A DNA stretch of 64,000 bases from Pseudomonadota bacterium (GCA_029778535.1 JAKOQB010000095.1:1-64000); one strand, 5' to 3'. Shown: positions 35,967-45,800, numbered from the stretch's first letter. The notes: a model not told the origin generated them from the letters alone. Translations and numbers: made by a program.

Positions 35967-36560
35967 TCATTCCAGCGCCATCCACACCGCGGTGGCCGCG
36001 AGCAGGGTGCCCATCACGGCGTTGAATGCGCGCAGGCGCGTGCCGCACTTCAGCCAGTCCTTCAGCGCCGCGCCGGCGGCAGCCCAGACGACGAGGCTGG
36101 CGGCGCACGCGGCCGAGAACACCGTGCAGATCAGCACGACGCGCACGAACGCATCGTCGGCGGCCATGTACGTTCCGGCCGTCGCCGCGGCGAGCATCCA
36201 GGCCTTGGGGTTCGCGTACTGGAACGCGGCCGACTGCCAGAACGTCAGCGGGCGCGCGAGCGTGCGGTCGCCGATCGCCGCGGTGCGCGCGATCGACCAG
36301 GCGATGAGGAGCAGGTACGCGATGCCGATCCAGCGGATCGCGGTCGCCAGTGCCGGGTGCGCGGCGATCAGCGCGGCGGCGCCGAGCGCGCCGGCGGCGA
36401 GCATCGTGGAGAAGCCGAACGGCACGCCGAAAATGTGCGGCAGCGTGGCGCGCAGTCCGTGATTGGCGCCGGTCGCGGTCGCGATCGTGTTGTTCGGCCC
36501 CGGCGTGAACGAGCCCGCGAGCGCGAACACGGTCAGCGCGATCAACTGCTCGCCGTTCAT
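35967..36560 (-). CDS. LysE family amino acid exporter
   Basis: A 197-residue membrane protein with about six helices. The first helix contains the family signature FALAGSFTPGPNN; other conserved segments are FGVPFGFSTMLAAG and ANPKAWMLAAATAG. It exports amino acids such as lysine, arginine or threonine. The start overlaps the stop of the dehydratase gene by one base (TGATG), so both are co-translated, and a threonine or related amino acid is a plausible substrate. Confidence 0.92.
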   Translation of the reverse strand: MNGEQLIALTVFALAGSFTPGPNNTIATATGANHGLRATLPHIFGVPFGFSTMLAAGALGAAALIAAHPALATAIRWIGIAYLLLIAWSIARTAAIGDRTLARPLTFWQSAAFQYANPKAWMLAAATAGTYMAADDAFVRVVLICTVFSAACAASLVVWAAAGAALKDWLKCGTRLRAFNAVMGTLLAATAVWMALE

Positions 36561-37528
36561 CAGTGGTCGCCGCCCGCGAGCACGCGCGCGAACTGGTCGG
36601 AGTCGACGTTGCCGCCGGTGATCACGACGCCGACTCTTTTGCGCGCGATCCGCGCGCGCGATTTGAACGCGGCGGCGAGCGACGCGGCAGCCGCGCCTTC
36701 GGCGACGTTGTGGGTGGCGGCGAACGCGAGCCGCATCGCGGCTGCGACCTCGGCGTCGTCGACCTCGATCACGTCGTCGACAAAGCGGCGAATCACGTCG
36801 AGCGATTCGGCGTCGGGCACGCGACACGCGAGCCCGTCGGCCAGTTGCGTCGTCACGGGTGCCTCGATCACGCTGCCGGCGCGGTACGACAGTGCGTAGC
36901 AGGGCGCCTGCGAGGACACCACGCCGACGATGCGCGTCGTCAATCCAAGCGCTTCGCGCGCCGCGATGCACGCGTTGATCCCCGAACCCTGGCCGATCGG
37001 CACGAACACGACGTCGAGGTCCGGCACCGCGTCGAACATTTCGAGCCAGTAGCTGGCCACGCCGCGCACCAGATCGCGGTGAAACGCGGGGATGAAGTGC
37101 AGACGGCGTGCCGCGGCGGCGCGGGCGGCTTCCTCGCGCGCGGCCTGGAAATCGTGGCCGTGCTCGATCAGTTCGACCCCGAACGCGCGCATCGCCGCGT
37201 TCTTCTCGCGCGAGTTTCCAAACGGCACGTAGATCGTCGCCGGCAGGCGTGCGGTCCGGGCGGCGAACCCGACCGACTGGCCATGGTTGCCCTTGGTCGC
37301 GGTGACGACGCCGGGGCAGCCCGGCTCACGCCGCTTCAGTTCATCGAAGTACACCAGCCCGCCGCGCAGCTTGAACGCGCCCACCGGCAGATGGTTCTCG
37401 TGCTTGACCCAGACCTCGGCGCCGAGCGCCTGCGCGAGCAGCGGCCACGCGAACTGCGGCGTCGGCTTCAGCGTGCGGTGGACGATCTCGGCGGCGTGCG
37501 CGAGCGAGCTGCGGTCGGGAAGAGGCAT
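36560..37528 (-). CDS. Threonine/serine dehydratase-like PLP enzyme
   Basis: A 322-residue fold-type II PLP enzyme. The Schiff-base lysine is Lys53 in LPVGAFKLRGG; further motifs are TATKGNHGQSVGFAAR and FVPIGQGSGINACI. It aligns with catabolic threonine dehydratases and the hydroxyectoine-utilisation dehydratase EutB; the ENHLPVGAF variant differs from the usual NPTGSFKIRG. No regulatory ACT domain is present, so it is a degradative form. First gene of the minus-strand cluster, divergent from the MocR-type regulator. Confidence 0.87.
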   Translation of the reverse strand: MPLPDRSSLAHAAEIVHRTLKPTPQFAWPLLAQALGAEVWVKHENHLPVGAFKLRGGLVYFDELKRREPGCPGVVTATKGNHGQSVGFAARTARLPATIYVPFGNSREKNAAMRAFGVELIEHGHDFQAAREEAARAAAARRLHFIPAFHRDLVRGVASYWLEMFDAVPDLDVVFVPIGQGSGINACIAAREALGLTTRIVGVVSSQAPCYALSYRAGSVIEAPVTTQLADGLACRVPDAESLDVIRRFVDDVIEVDDAEVAAAMRLAFAATHNVAEGAAAASLAAAFKSRARIARKRVGVVITGGNVDSDQFARVLAGGDH

Positions 37529-37586
37529 CGTTCAGCGGGCAACGGACAACGAGCAACGGAGGCTTGCAATCTAGCAGCGATGACCG

Positions 37587-37604
37587 GTACAGTGCCAGTA
37601 CAGT
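37587..37604. promoter_or_regulatory. Direct repeat GTACAGT x2, candidate MocR operator
   Basis: GTACAGT occurs at 37587 and 37598, exactly 11 bases apart, between the divergent dehydratase and MocR-type genes. MocR regulators are known to bind direct repeats one helical turn apart in such intergenic regions. Binding here is inferred. Confidence 0.5.
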
Positions 37605-37655
37605 TTTGCGTCCAATTCATGCGGCTGGCCTGCCCGGTTTGCCAGCACAGTTGCG

Positions 37656-39113
37656 ATGAACCTCGACGACCGCAGTGACATCCGCGACGACGCAGGCGCT
37701 TCGTCCGTGCTCGGCGCCGGCGACCGCACGCTCGCCGCGCAGCTCGCGGCACGGCTCGCGCTGCGCATCGACGAGCACGCGCTGAAGCCCGGCACGCGGC
37801 TGCCTTCGATCCGTGGCTACGCCGCGCAGCAGCGCGTAAGCCGGTCGACCGTGGTCGATGCATACGACCGGCTGATCGCGGCCGGGCTGATCGAATCGCG
37901 GCGCGGTTCGGGCTTCTACGTAGCGGCGCGCGCGCGGCGCGAAGCGCGGCGTGCACAAAGGGCGCGCGAAGCCGAGCCCGCCGTCGATGCCGGCGCGCCG
38001 AACGTGGTCTGGCTGCTGCGGTCGATGCTGCGCCAGGCACCGGCGTCGCCGCAGCCCGGCGCGGGACTGCTTCCGACACAGTGGCTGGACTCGGAGTTGG
38101 TCGGTGCCGCAGTGCGCGCAGTGGGCCGGACGATGGGCGCGTCCGCGTTGTCGTACGGCCTGCCGGAGGGCTACCTGCCGCTGCGCGAGCAGATCGTGCA
38201 GCGGCTCGCGCTCGCGGACATCGGCGCCGATGCGTCGCAGATCGTCACGACCGGCGGCGTCACGCAGGGCATCGATCTGGTCGCGCGCCACTTCGTCGCG
38301 GCCGGCGACACGGTGTTCGTCGAGGACCCGGCGTGGTTCGTGATGTTCGCGCGCTTCGCCGCGTTCGGCGCGCGCGTGATCGGCGTGCCGCGCCGCGCCG
38401 ACGGGCCGGACATCAAGGTGCTGCGCAACCTTCTGACCCGGCACCATCCGAAGCTCTTCGTCGTCGGCTCGGTACTGCACAACCCGACCAGCACGTCGAT
38501 CTCGGCCGCCAATGCGCACGAACTGCTGAAGGTCGCCGAGCAATACGGCTTCACGATCGTCGAGGACGACATCTACGGCGACCTGCACCCGGGACGGGGC
38601 GCCGCGGTGCGGCTGGCGAGCCTCGATCAACTGAAGCACGTGGTTTACCTCAGCGGCTTCTCCAAGACGCTGGCGGCGAGCCTGCGCGTCGGCTATATCG
38701 CGTGTGTCCGCGAACTGGCCGAGCAACTGGCGAACCTGAAGCTGCTGACGGGTCTGACCACGCCCGAGGTGACCGAGCGCATCGTCGCGCGCGTGCTGGC
38801 CGAGGGCGGTTACCGGCGCCACCTCGACCGGCTGCGCGGCAAGCTCGACGCGGCGCGCGACCGCACCGCGCGCGCGCTGGAACGCATCGGCGCAAAGCTG
38901 TTCACGCCGCCCGCGGCCGGCATGTTCCTGTGGGCCGACTTCGGCCGCGACACCAACGTGGTGGCCGCGGAGGCGAGCCAGCAGGACATCCTGTGCGCGC
39001 CCGGCAGCCTGTTCTCGCCGATGCAGTTGCCGAGCCCGTGGATGCGCGTGTCGGCGGCGACGAGCCTCAATCCGGCGGCGCTGCGGTTTCTCGCGCAGGC
39101 GCTCGAGCGCTGA
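37656..39113 (+). CDS. MocR-type transcriptional regulator (GntR domain fused to aminotransferase fold)
   Basis: A 485-residue regulator. The N-terminal 75 residues are a GntR winged helix (LPSIRGYAAQQRVSRSTVVD, RLIAAGLIESRRGSGFYV). The rest is a class I aminotransferase fold with PLP lysine in LSGFSKTLAASLRVGYI and LHNPTSTSIS. Such proteins sense amino acids or PLP derivatives and control adjacent genes. The divergent dehydratase-LysE cluster is the probable target. It reads toward the MBL-fold gene and ends three bases before it. Confidence 0.93.
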   Translation: MNLDDRSDIRDDAGASSVLGAGDRTLAAQLAARLALRIDEHALKPGTRLPSIRGYAAQQRVSRSTVVDAYDRLIAAGLIESRRGSGFYVAARARREARRAQRAREAEPAVDAGAPNVVWLLRSMLRQAPASPQPGAGLLPTQWLDSELVGAAVRAVGRTMGASALSYGLPEGYLPLREQIVQRLALADIGADASQIVTTGGVTQGIDLVARHFVAAGDTVFVEDPAWFVMFARFAAFGARVIGVPRRADGPDIKVLRNLLTRHHPKLFVVGSVLHNPTSTSISAANAHELLKVAEQYGFTIVEDDIYGDLHPGRGAAVRLASLDQLKHVVYLSGFSKTLAASLRVGYIACVRELAEQLANLKLLTGLTTPEVTERIVARVLAEGGYRRHLDRLRGKLDAARDRTARALERIGAKLFTPPAAGMFLWADFGRDTNVVAAEASQQDILCAPGSLFSPMQLPSPWMRVSAATSLNPAALRFLAQALER

Positions 39114-39116
39114 CGC

Positions 39117-39824
39117 TCATGCCCCGTGCGGCACCTGACCGAGCTGCCGGTTCGCCGGCACCGCGACGTCGATCAGCTTCGGCTTCGGCAGGTTCAGCGC
39201 ATTCATCAGCGCGATGAATTCGTCGCGCGAGCGGCCCGCCAGCCTTGGATTGCCCGCGCGCTCGGCGCCGATGGTCGTGCTCGTCCGGCCGTGGTAGTCG
39301 TGTGCCGGGTAGACGCGCAGGTCGTCCGGCAGCGTGAACAGGCGCTGCGTGATGCTGTCGTACAGCGCGCCCGCGTCGCCGGACTGCAAATCGGTGCGGC
39401 CGCAGCCGCCGATCAGCAGCGTGTCGCCGGTGAACACGCAATGCTCGTCGCGCCACAGGTAGCACATGCCGCCGGCCGTGTGGCCGGGCGTGTGGATCGC
39501 CTTCAGATTCGTCATCCCGAACCACAGCGCGTCGCCGTCGGCGAGCTGCACCGGCGCGGGCGCGATCCCGCAGCCGCTCGGCACCGCGGCGAACGCGCCG
39601 GTGATGCGCGCCAGCTCTCCGGCTGACGTGATGTGGTCGGCGTGCGTGTGCGTCTCGATCACGTAGCGCAGCGCCAGCTCGCGCTCGCGCAGGAATTCGA
39701 GATCGCGTTCGATCTGCTCGGCCACCGGGTCGATGACGACCGCCGCGCGGTTCGGGCCGCTGGCCAGCACGTAGGTGTAGGTCGACGACGCCGGGTCGAA
39801 CAGTTGGTGCAGTTCGTTGGCCAT
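39117..39824 (-). CDS. MBL-fold persulfide dioxygenase (ETHE1-like)
   Basis: A 235-residue iron-dependent metallo-beta-lactamase-fold enzyme that oxidises glutathione persulfide to sulfite. The metal motif is ETHTHADHIT, with HTPGHTAGGMCYL, FTGDTLLIGGCGRTDLQ and YPAHDYHGRTSTTI, which separate it from glyoxalase II. Length and motif order match ETHE1/SdoA proteins without a rhodanese domain. Convergent with the MocR gene; divergent from htpG. Confidence 0.92.
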   Translation of the reverse strand: MANELHQLFDPASSTYTYVLASGPNRAAVVIDPVAEQIERDLEFLRERELALRYVIETHTHADHITSAGELARITGAFAAVPSGCGIAPAPVQLADGDALWFGMTNLKAIHTPGHTAGGMCYLWRDEHCVFTGDTLLIGGCGRTDLQSGDAGALYDSITQRLFTLPDDLRVYPAHDYHGRTSTTIGAERAGNPRLAGRSRDEFIALMNALNLPKPKLIDVAVPANRQLGQVPHGA

Positions 39825-39865
39825 GGGGAAATTAGAGCGCTCGGGCGGGCGGATGCCAAGCCGCC

Positions 39866-39893
39866 CTTGAACCGGCAGAATTCGTCCCCATCA
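39866..39893 (+). promoter_or_regulatory. Sigma-32 (heat-shock) promoter of htpG
   Basis: CTTGAA at 39866 and CCCCATCA at 39886 are separated by 14 bases, an almost perfect match to the RpoH consensus CTTGAA-N11-16-CCCCATNT. It lies 62 bases before the htpG ATG. Confidence 0.85.
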
Positions 39894-39952
39894 AGCCGGC
39901 GCGGCGACGCGCCGCTCCAACCGTTCAACCACGACCCACCGGGATCGACGTC

Positions 39953-41842
39953 ATGGGTGCAATCAAGGAAACACTGGGCTTCCAGGCCGAGGTGAAGCAG
40001 CTGCTTCACCTGATGGTCCACTCGCTGTACTCGAACAAGGAGATCTTCCTGCGCGAGCTGATCAGCAACGCGTCGGACGCGTGCGACAAGCTGCGTTTCG
40101 AAGCGATCGCTCATCCGGAGCTGCTGGAGGGCGGCGCCGATTTCGCGATCCGCGTGGCGTACGACAAGGCGGCGCGCACGATCACCGTGTCGGACAACGG
40201 CATCGGCATGTCGCGGCAGGAGGCGATCGAGCACCTCGGCACGATCGCCAAGAGCGGCACGCGCGAATTCTTCGCACGGCTTACCGGCGACCAGCAAAAG
40301 GACGCGCAACTGATCGGCCAGTTCGGCGTCGGCTTCTATTCGAGCTTCATCGTCGCCGACCGCGTGACGGTGATTTCGCGCCGCGCCGGTACGAGCGAGG
40401 CGGTGAAGTGGGAGAGCGACGGCAGCGGCGAGTTCACCGTCGAGCCGGCCGAGCGCGCGACCCGCGGGACCGACGTGATCCTGCATCTGAAGGAAGGCGA
40501 GGACGAGCTGCTGTCGCACTGGCAGCTCAAATCGATCCTGACCAAGTACTCCGACCACATTGCAACAAAGATCCGGATGAGGAAGGAGGAGTGGGACAAG
40601 GATAAGAACGCGTACGTCGTCAGGGACGAGGAGGAGACCGTCAACCAGGCCAACGCGCTGTGGGCGCGCGCGAAGGCCGACATCACCGACGAGCAGTACA
40701 AGGAGTTCTACAAGCACGTCAGCCACGACTTCGGCGACCCGCTGGCGTGGACGCACAACCGTGTCGAGGGCAAGCAGGAGTACATCCAGCTTCTGTACAT
40801 CCCCGGCCGCGCGCCGTTCGACCTGTGGGACCGCAACAACCGCCACGGCGTGAAGCTGTACGTGCGGCGCGTGTTCATCATGGACGACGCCGAGCAGCTA
40901 ATGCCGCCGTACCTGCGCTTCGTCCGCGGCGTGATCGATTCCAATGACCTGCCGCTGAACGTGTCGCGCGAGATCCTGCAGGAATCGCGTGACGTGCGCG
41001 CAATCCGCGAGGGCTCGACCAAGCGCGTGCTCGGACTGCTGGAGGACCTCGCCGAGAACCGCAAGGACGATTACGCGAAGTTCTGGGCCGAATTCGGCCA
41101 GTGCCTGAAGGAGGGCATCGGCGACGATGCGGCCAATCGCGAGCGGATCGCCAGGCTCTTGCGCTTTGCGACCACCGCGAGCGACACGCCCTCGGTGTCG
41201 TTCGCCGACTACGTCGGCCGCATGAAGGACAAGCAGAAGGCGATCTACTACCTGGCCGCCGACTCGCTCGCGGCCGCGCAGAGCAGCCCGCACCTGGAGA
41301 TCTTCCGCAAGAAGGGCGTGGAGGTGATCCTGTTCACCGACCGCGTCGACGAATGGATGCTGACGTTCCTGCGCGAGTTCGACGGCAAGGAACTGGTGTC
41401 GGTCGCCAAAGGCGATCTCGACCTGGGCGAACTGGCCGACGCGCAGGAGAAGGAAGCGCAGGCGAAGGTCGCCGACGAGTACAAGGACCTCGTCGCGCGG
41501 GTGAAGCAGGCGCTTGGCGAACGGGTCCAGGACGTGCGCGTCACGCTGCGGCTCACCGATTCGCCCGCGTGCGTCGTGGCCGACCGCGACGCGATGAGCC
41601 AGCATCTGCAACGGCTGCTGAAGGCCGCCGGACAGAAGGCGCCGGATACGAAGCCGATCCTGGAGTTGAACCCGAACCATCCGCTGGTGCAGCGGCTGAA
41701 GTACGAGTCGGACGACAAGCTCGGCGAATGGGCCGCGCTGCTGCTCGATCAGGCCGTGCTCGCGGAAGGCGGATCGCTCGACGACCCGGCCGGGTTCGTC
41801 AAGCGCGTGAACACGATGCTGCTCGACGCGGCGGCGAAGTGA
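39953..41842 (+). CDS. htpG: Molecular chaperone HtpG (Hsp90)
   Basis: Bacterial Hsp90, 629 residues, full length. The N-terminal ATPase shows [34 protein letters not shown] and [18 protein letters not shown]. The middle domain has [20 protein letters not shown] and [20 protein letters not shown]. The C-terminal dimerisation domain lacks the eukaryotic MEEVD tail, as expected. A convincing sigma-32 promoter lies upstream, so heat-shock induction is likely. Confidence 0.98.
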   Translation: MGAIKETLGFQAEVKQLLHLMVHSLYSNKEIFLRELISNASDACDKLRFEAIAHPELLEGGADFAIRVAYDKAARTITVSDNGIGMSRQEAIEHLGTIAKSGTREFFARLTGDQQKDAQLIGQFGVGFYSSFIVADRVTVISRRAGTSEAVKWESDGSGEFTVEPAERATRGTDVILHLKEGEDELLSHWQLKSILTKYSDHIATKIRMRKEEWDKDKNAYVVRDEEETVNQANALWARAKADITDEQYKEFYKHVSHDFGDPLAWTHNRVEGKQEYIQLLYIPGRAPFDLWDRNNRHGVKLYVRRVFIMDDAEQLMPPYLRFVRGVIDSNDLPLNVSREILQESRDVRAIREGSTKRVLGLLEDLAENRKDDYAKFWAEFGQCLKEGIGDDAANRERIARLLRFATTASDTPSVSFADYVGRMKDKQKAIYYLAADSLAAAQSSPHLEIFRKKGVEVILFTDRVDEWMLTFLREFDGKELVSVAKGDLDLGELADAQEKEAQAKVADEYKDLVARVKQALGERVQDVRVTLRLTDSPACVVADRDAMSQHLQRLLKAAGQKAPDTKPILELNPNHPLVQRLKYESDDKLGEWAALLLDQAVLAEGGSLDDPAGFVKRVNTMLLDAAAK

Positions 41843-41888
41843 ACGCGCGGTGAAGCTTGAATGCCGGTCGATCGGCGAGGCATCGCTG

Positions 41889-41975
41889 CCCTCACCCTCG
41901 GTCCCTCTCCCTCTGATGAGGGAAAGGGAAGAAAGCCCCTGGCCCGCATCAGCGGGACAGCGGTGGGGGTGAGGG
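41889..41975. repeat. Intergenic repeat (CTCACC/GGTGAG type) at the glycosylase start
   Basis: Copy of the family also at 31298-31377, bounded by CCCTCACC and GGGGTGAGGG, with imperfect internal hairpins. Its right end contributes the GTG codons that can start the next gene. The right half is the reverse complement of the copy at 48901-48941. Confidence 0.82.
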
Positions 41976-42469
41976 CGCGCAGTTCGGGCAAGCGGCTCAA
42001 GGGCTTTCCGCCGGTCCTCGACACGCACGTGCGAGTCCTGATCCTCGGCAGCTTTCCGAGTGAGGCGTCGCTCGCCGCCGGTCAGTACTACGCGCATCCG
42101 CGCAACCAGTTCTGGCCGCTGCTCGGCACGTTGATCGGCGAGCCGCTGGCGCAGTTGCCGTACGAGCAGCGGCTGAAACGCGTGCTCGCGCACCGCATCG
42201 GCATCTGGGATGTGCTCGATGCCTGCGAACGAGTGGGCAGCCTCGACAGCAACATCCGCCGGTACCGGCCGAACGATTTCGCGCGGCTGAAGCAACGGGC
42301 GCCGAAGCTCGAGCGCGTGATCTTCAACGGCGGCACCGCGGGCCGGTTCGCGCGCGAGTTCGCGGCAGCCGGATTCGAGACGCGCATCGCCCCTTCGACC
42401 AGCCCGGCGCACGCGGCGCGCAGCTTCGAGCACAAGCTCGCGCTGTGGCGCGCGGCGCTGCAGGACTGA
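41969..42469 (+). CDS. DNA-deoxyinosine glycosylase (hypoxanthine/uracil-DNA glycosylase superfamily)
   Basis: A DNA repair enzyme of about 166 residues that removes deaminated adenine. The family signature is LILGSFPSEASLAAGQYY with AHPRNQFWPLL; the C-terminal active-site loop is PSTSPAHA. The start is not certain: GTG at 41963 or 41969, both within the end of the repeat, precede KRLKGFPPVLDTHVRV where homology begins. An ATG further upstream would place the entire repeat in the protein. TGATG overlap couples it to the next gene. Confidence 0.86.
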   Translation: MRARSSGKRLKGFPPVLDTHVRVLILGSFPSEASLAAGQYYAHPRNQFWPLLGTLIGEPLAQLPYEQRLKRVLAHRIGIWDVLDACERVGSLDSNIRRYRPNDFARLKQRAPKLERVIFNGGTAGRFAREFAAAGFETRIAPSTSPAHAARSFEHKLALWRAALQD

Positions 42470-43239
42470 TGGCCCGCGGGCGTCGCGCGTCGCGCAGTGC
42501 GGCGCCGCGCGTGACGATCTCCGAGCAGGCCGGGGTGCGCTATCTGCACTTCGGCACCGAGTGGGTGCAGGGTGCGATGCGGATCGCGCGGCCGTTCGCC
42601 CTCGAACTCGATTACCAGAAGCAGATGATGGCGCCGCTGCTGTTTCTGCCCGAGCCGTACCGCATCGTTCAGCTCGGGCTCGGCGCCGCAGCGCTTGCCA
42701 AGGCGTGCTGGCGCGCGCTGCCGGACGCCGAGATCCTCGTCGTCGAGCTCAGTGCCGAGGTGGTCGACGCTGCGCGCCATTGGTTCAAGCTGCCCGACAG
42801 CGAACGGCTGGCGGTGACGCTGGAGGACGCCGAGGCGTTTGTTGCCCACCCGCGCCGGCGCGGCAGCGCCGACTGGCTGCAGGTCGATCTTTACGACGCG
42901 GCGGCGCGCGGGCCGGTGTGCGACAGCGTCGAGTTCTACCGCCGCTGCCGCGCGCTGCTGGCCGCGCCCGGCGTCGCGGCGATCAACCTGTTCGGCCGCG
43001 GATTCGAGTCGAGCTTCGCGCGCATCGCAGAGGCGTTCGAAGACCGCGCGATCGTGCTGCCGGAGGCGGAGGCCGGCAACCGCATCGTGCTCGCCTTCAC
43101 CGGCGCGCCGCTGGAGCTGACCTTCGCGCAACTGTACGAACGCGCCTCTGACATCGAACGCCGCTTCCGTTGGCCGGCGCGGCGCTGGGTTTCCGGCATC
43201 AAGTCCTGCAATGGGTTCGAGCACGAATTCGCACTCTGA
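42469..43239 (+). CDS. Spermidine synthase-like methyltransferase-fold protein
   Basis: A 256-residue protein with a spermidine-synthase fold. The Rossmann motif is IVQLGLGAAALAKACW, followed by VELSAEVVDAARHWF and WLQVDLYDAAARGP. The usual catalytic block of polyamine synthases (GGGDG at the cofactor site, catalytic Asp) is modified, so it may not be a true spermidine synthase; such short forms are frequent in betaproteobacteria with unknown role. Translation is coupled to the glycosylase (TGATG). Confidence 0.8.
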   Translation: MARGRRASRSAAPRVTISEQAGVRYLHFGTEWVQGAMRIARPFALELDYQKQMMAPLLFLPEPYRIVQLGLGAAALAKACWRALPDAEILVVELSAEVVDAARHWFKLPDSERLAVTLEDAEAFVAHPRRRGSADWLQVDLYDAAARGPVCDSVEFYRRCRALLAAPGVAAINLFGRGFESSFARIAEAFEDRAIVLPEAEAGNRIVLAFTGAPLELTFAQLYERASDIERRFRWPARRWVSGIKSCNGFEHEFAL

Positions 43240-43296
43240 GACGGCGGATCCGGCCTCAGCGCGGCTTATCCGGCCGGCTGACGCAGGATCGCGTGC

Positions 43297-43324
43297 TTGA
43301 CAGCCCCTCGACCGCCGATAGGCT
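43297..43324 (+). promoter_or_regulatory. Candidate promoter for DUF1631-gspE-like operon
   Basis: A perfect TTGACA at 43297 is followed after 16 bases by TAGGCT, a weak -10. An alternative, TTGTGG at 43333 with CATAAT at 43356, would start transcription only a few bases before the ATG. Confidence 0.4.
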
Positions 43325-43370
43325 CGAATTGATTGTGGGGGTGTCGCCACTCACGCATAATCGCGATCTC

Positions 43371-45797
43371 ATGGAGTCCCGCCCCGCTGCATCGGCCCCC
43401 GCCGCGGCGCCCGCCGCGCCGTTGCCGAAGCTTTCCGCGCACGAATCCGAATCCTTGCTCAGGCAGGGGCTGGAACTCGCCGCCGGCATGGTCGATGCCG
43501 AGTTTCCGGCGATGTGCCGGCCGGCGGCGGATGCGCTGGTCTCCCGCGTCGATGCCGACGCGGCTGCGCCGCACGTGCGACGGCTGATCTTCGGCAAGGG
43601 CGTGGAGTTGCGCGATCTGTTCGTGCGCAACCTGCGGCGGCGGCAGGACGACATGGTCGGGCGGCTGATGGTCCGCCCGCGCGCGAACAAGAAGGTGCAG
43701 GAGATCTCGGCCGACGAGCTGACGCTGGTCGAGGCGGATGATTGGGTTTCGAATCCGGCCGTCAACCGGATCGCTGGGCGGCTGCGCGGCCAGTTCGAGG
43801 AGATCCTGCGCGATCTCGACGTGGTGGTCAGCTTCCTGACCGGGCGCGAATCGCTGCGCACCGGCAACGACCCGTTCGCCCCCGAGCTGTTCGTCCACGC
43901 GCTGGCCGGCGCGGCGAGCGAACTCGGGCTCGAATCCGACGCGATGGAGCCGCTGGTCGATACCTTCGAGGCGCCGTTCGCCAGCGAGCTGAATCGCGTC
44001 TACCGCGCCGTGCTCGACCACATGCGCGTGCGCGGCCTCGACGTCAAGGCGATCCGCCGCGAGCTGGCGGCACGGCAGGCCACCGCGTTCAAGAACACCG
44101 TAACCGGCGCCCCCAGGACCGGCGCGCAGCCATCGTCGCCGTTCGCGCAGGAGGCTTTCGGATTGCCGCTCGCGCCGAACACGATCGGTCCGGTGCCGCA
44201 AGTTCCGGGCGGCGCAGGCGCCGGTGCCGGCGCGGGCGGGGGCGACGGCCAGACGGTCGCGGTGCAGATGCCGCTGAATGCGGCCGCGGCGCTGACCAAC
44301 CTGATGGCGCGCCTGCAGGCGAACGTGCGCGGCGAGCCCGTGCCGCGCGGTCTGCAATCGCTCGGCGTGGCGCCACCGCAACTGCTCGAGGCGGTGGCCG
44401 AGTTCCAGCAGCTCGGGCTACAGGGGCTGCAGGGTGCGGCGATCACCACGCTCGAGGGCGAGGCGGGCGCCTGGCGCGAGCACCTGGTCGGCAAGGCGAA
44501 CCGAACGGTCGACAAGCTGACGATCGAGATCGTCGGCATGCTGTTCGACCACGTGCTGCAGGACAAGCAGGTGCCGGTCGAGATCAAGGCGCTGATCTCG
44601 CGCCTGCAGTTCCCGGTGCTTAAGGTCGCGCTGATGGACGCCGATTTCTTCGCGTCCGGCACCCACCCGGCGCGGCGGCTGATCGACCGCATCGCCAGCA
44701 CGTCGATCGGCTGGGAGCCATACGGCGACGAGAACGAGAAGTACCGCGCCGAGGTCGAGCGGGTGGTGCGCGTGGTGCTGGAGAAGTTCGACAAGGACAC
44801 CGGCATCTTCGAGCGGCTGCTCGGCGAGTTCGACCTGTTCGTCGGCGAGACGTCGACGCGCGACAACGACCCGGTCGCGCGCGCCAAGCGCGCGCTGGAA
44901 GAGGCGGAGAAGCGCGAGATCCTGGTGATCAACACCACGATCCAGGTGCGGCGCGCGTTCGAGCGCGTCGAGCTGGAGCCGTACCTGCGCGACTTCCTAG
45001 TCGGGCCGTGGGTGCAGGCGCTGGTCACCGCGATCATGCGCGACGACGAGACGCCGGGTTTCTCCAAGGCGTTTCGCCAGGTGATCCACGACCTGGTGTG
45101 GAGCGTGCAGCCGAAAGTGTCGGCCGACGAGCGCAAGCGTCTGGTCGCGCTGATCCCGCCGATGATGCGGATCCTGCGCGACGGGCTCGCGTCGATCCGG
45201 ATGCCCGAGCACGAGCAGAACCAGTTCTTCCAGCAACTGATGCAGTCGCACGCGATGTCGGTGCGGCCGGTCGACCAGGCGACCTACATCAAGTCGTCGC
45301 TGGTGGCCACCGAGCTGCGCTCGCGCATCGACGAGATGCGCATCTCCGGCACGTTCCCGATCACGACGGTGGCCGGCGGCATCAAGGTGTCCGAGGGCGC
45401 GCTGCTGCGCGCGGCCGAGCAGCATTCGGCGCAGGTGATGATCCCGGTCGCGCCGACCGACGTCGGGCCGCTCGACCGCGGCGAGGAAGCCGAACTCGAC
45501 GAGAAGATCGCGACCTGGCAGCGCGGCACGTGGTTCGACCTGTGGAACGGCACCGAATTCATCCGCGCGCGGCTGCGCTGGATCAGCCCGCTGCGGACGC
45601 TCTTCATGTTCAGCTGCGAGAAGGAACTGCAGGCGCGCGTGCTGGCACCGGACGTGCTGAAGTCGTACCTGAAGCGCGGCTTCCTCAAGCCGCTGGAGCG
45701 CGATCCGCTGATGAAGCGCGCGGTCGACGGCGTGATGAGCGAATTCGAGAAGACACCCAGGCGCGCCGAGGAACTCGCGGCCCGCTTCGGTGGGTAG
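43371..45797 (+). CDS. DUF1631 family protein
   Basis: An 808-residue soluble protein of a betaproteobacterial/gammaproteobacterial family with unknown function. It begins MESRPAASAPAAAPAAPLP, has a long helical central part, a glycine-rich linker near residues 275-300, and the C-terminal family block WFDLWNGTEFIRARLRWISP with LRTLFMFSCEKE. The latter resembles regions that recognise nucleotides in related proteins, but I cannot show a binding site. The next gene is a GspE-type ATPase after three bases, an association that recurs in betaproteobacteria. Confidence 0.88.
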   Translation: MESRPAASAPAAAPAAPLPKLSAHESESLLRQGLELAAGMVDAEFPAMCRPAADALVSRVDADAAAPHVRRLIFGKGVELRDLFVRNLRRRQDDMVGRLMVRPRANKKVQEISADELTLVEADDWVSNPAVNRIAGRLRGQFEEILRDLDVVVSFLTGRESLRTGNDPFAPELFVHALAGAASELGLESDAMEPLVDTFEAPFASELNRVYRAVLDHMRVRGLDVKAIRRELAARQATAFKNTVTGAPRTGAQPSSPFAQEAFGLPLAPNTIGPVPQVPGGAGAGAGAGGGDGQTVAVQMPLNAAAALTNLMARLQANVRGEPVPRGLQSLGVAPPQLLEAVAEFQQLGLQGLQGAAITTLEGEAGAWREHLVGKANRTVDKLTIEIVGMLFDHVLQDKQVPVEIKALISRLQFPVLKVALMDADFFASGTHPARRLIDRIASTSIGWEPYGDENEKYRAEVERVVRVVLEKFDKDTGIFERLLGEFDLFVGETSTRDNDPVARAKRALEEAEKREILVINTTIQVRRAFERVELEPYLRDFLVGPWVQALVTAIMRDDETPGFSKAFRQVIHDLVWSVQPKVSADERKRLVALIPPMMRILRDGLASIRMPEHEQNQFFQQLMQSHAMSVRPVDQATYIKSSLVATELRSRIDEMRISGTFPITTVAGGIKVSEGALLRAAEQHSAQVMIPVAPTDVGPLDRGEEAELDEKIATWQRGTWFDLWNGTEFIRARLRWISPLRTLFMFSCEKELQARVLAPDVLKSYLKRGFLKPLERDPLMKRAVDGVMSEFEKTPRRAEELAARFGG

Positions 45798-45800
45798 TTC

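Noticed and set aside
42469..43239. True spermidine synthase speE
   Set aside because: The canonical cofactor and catalytic motifs are not recognisable and no speD is adjacent, so only family-level naming is used.
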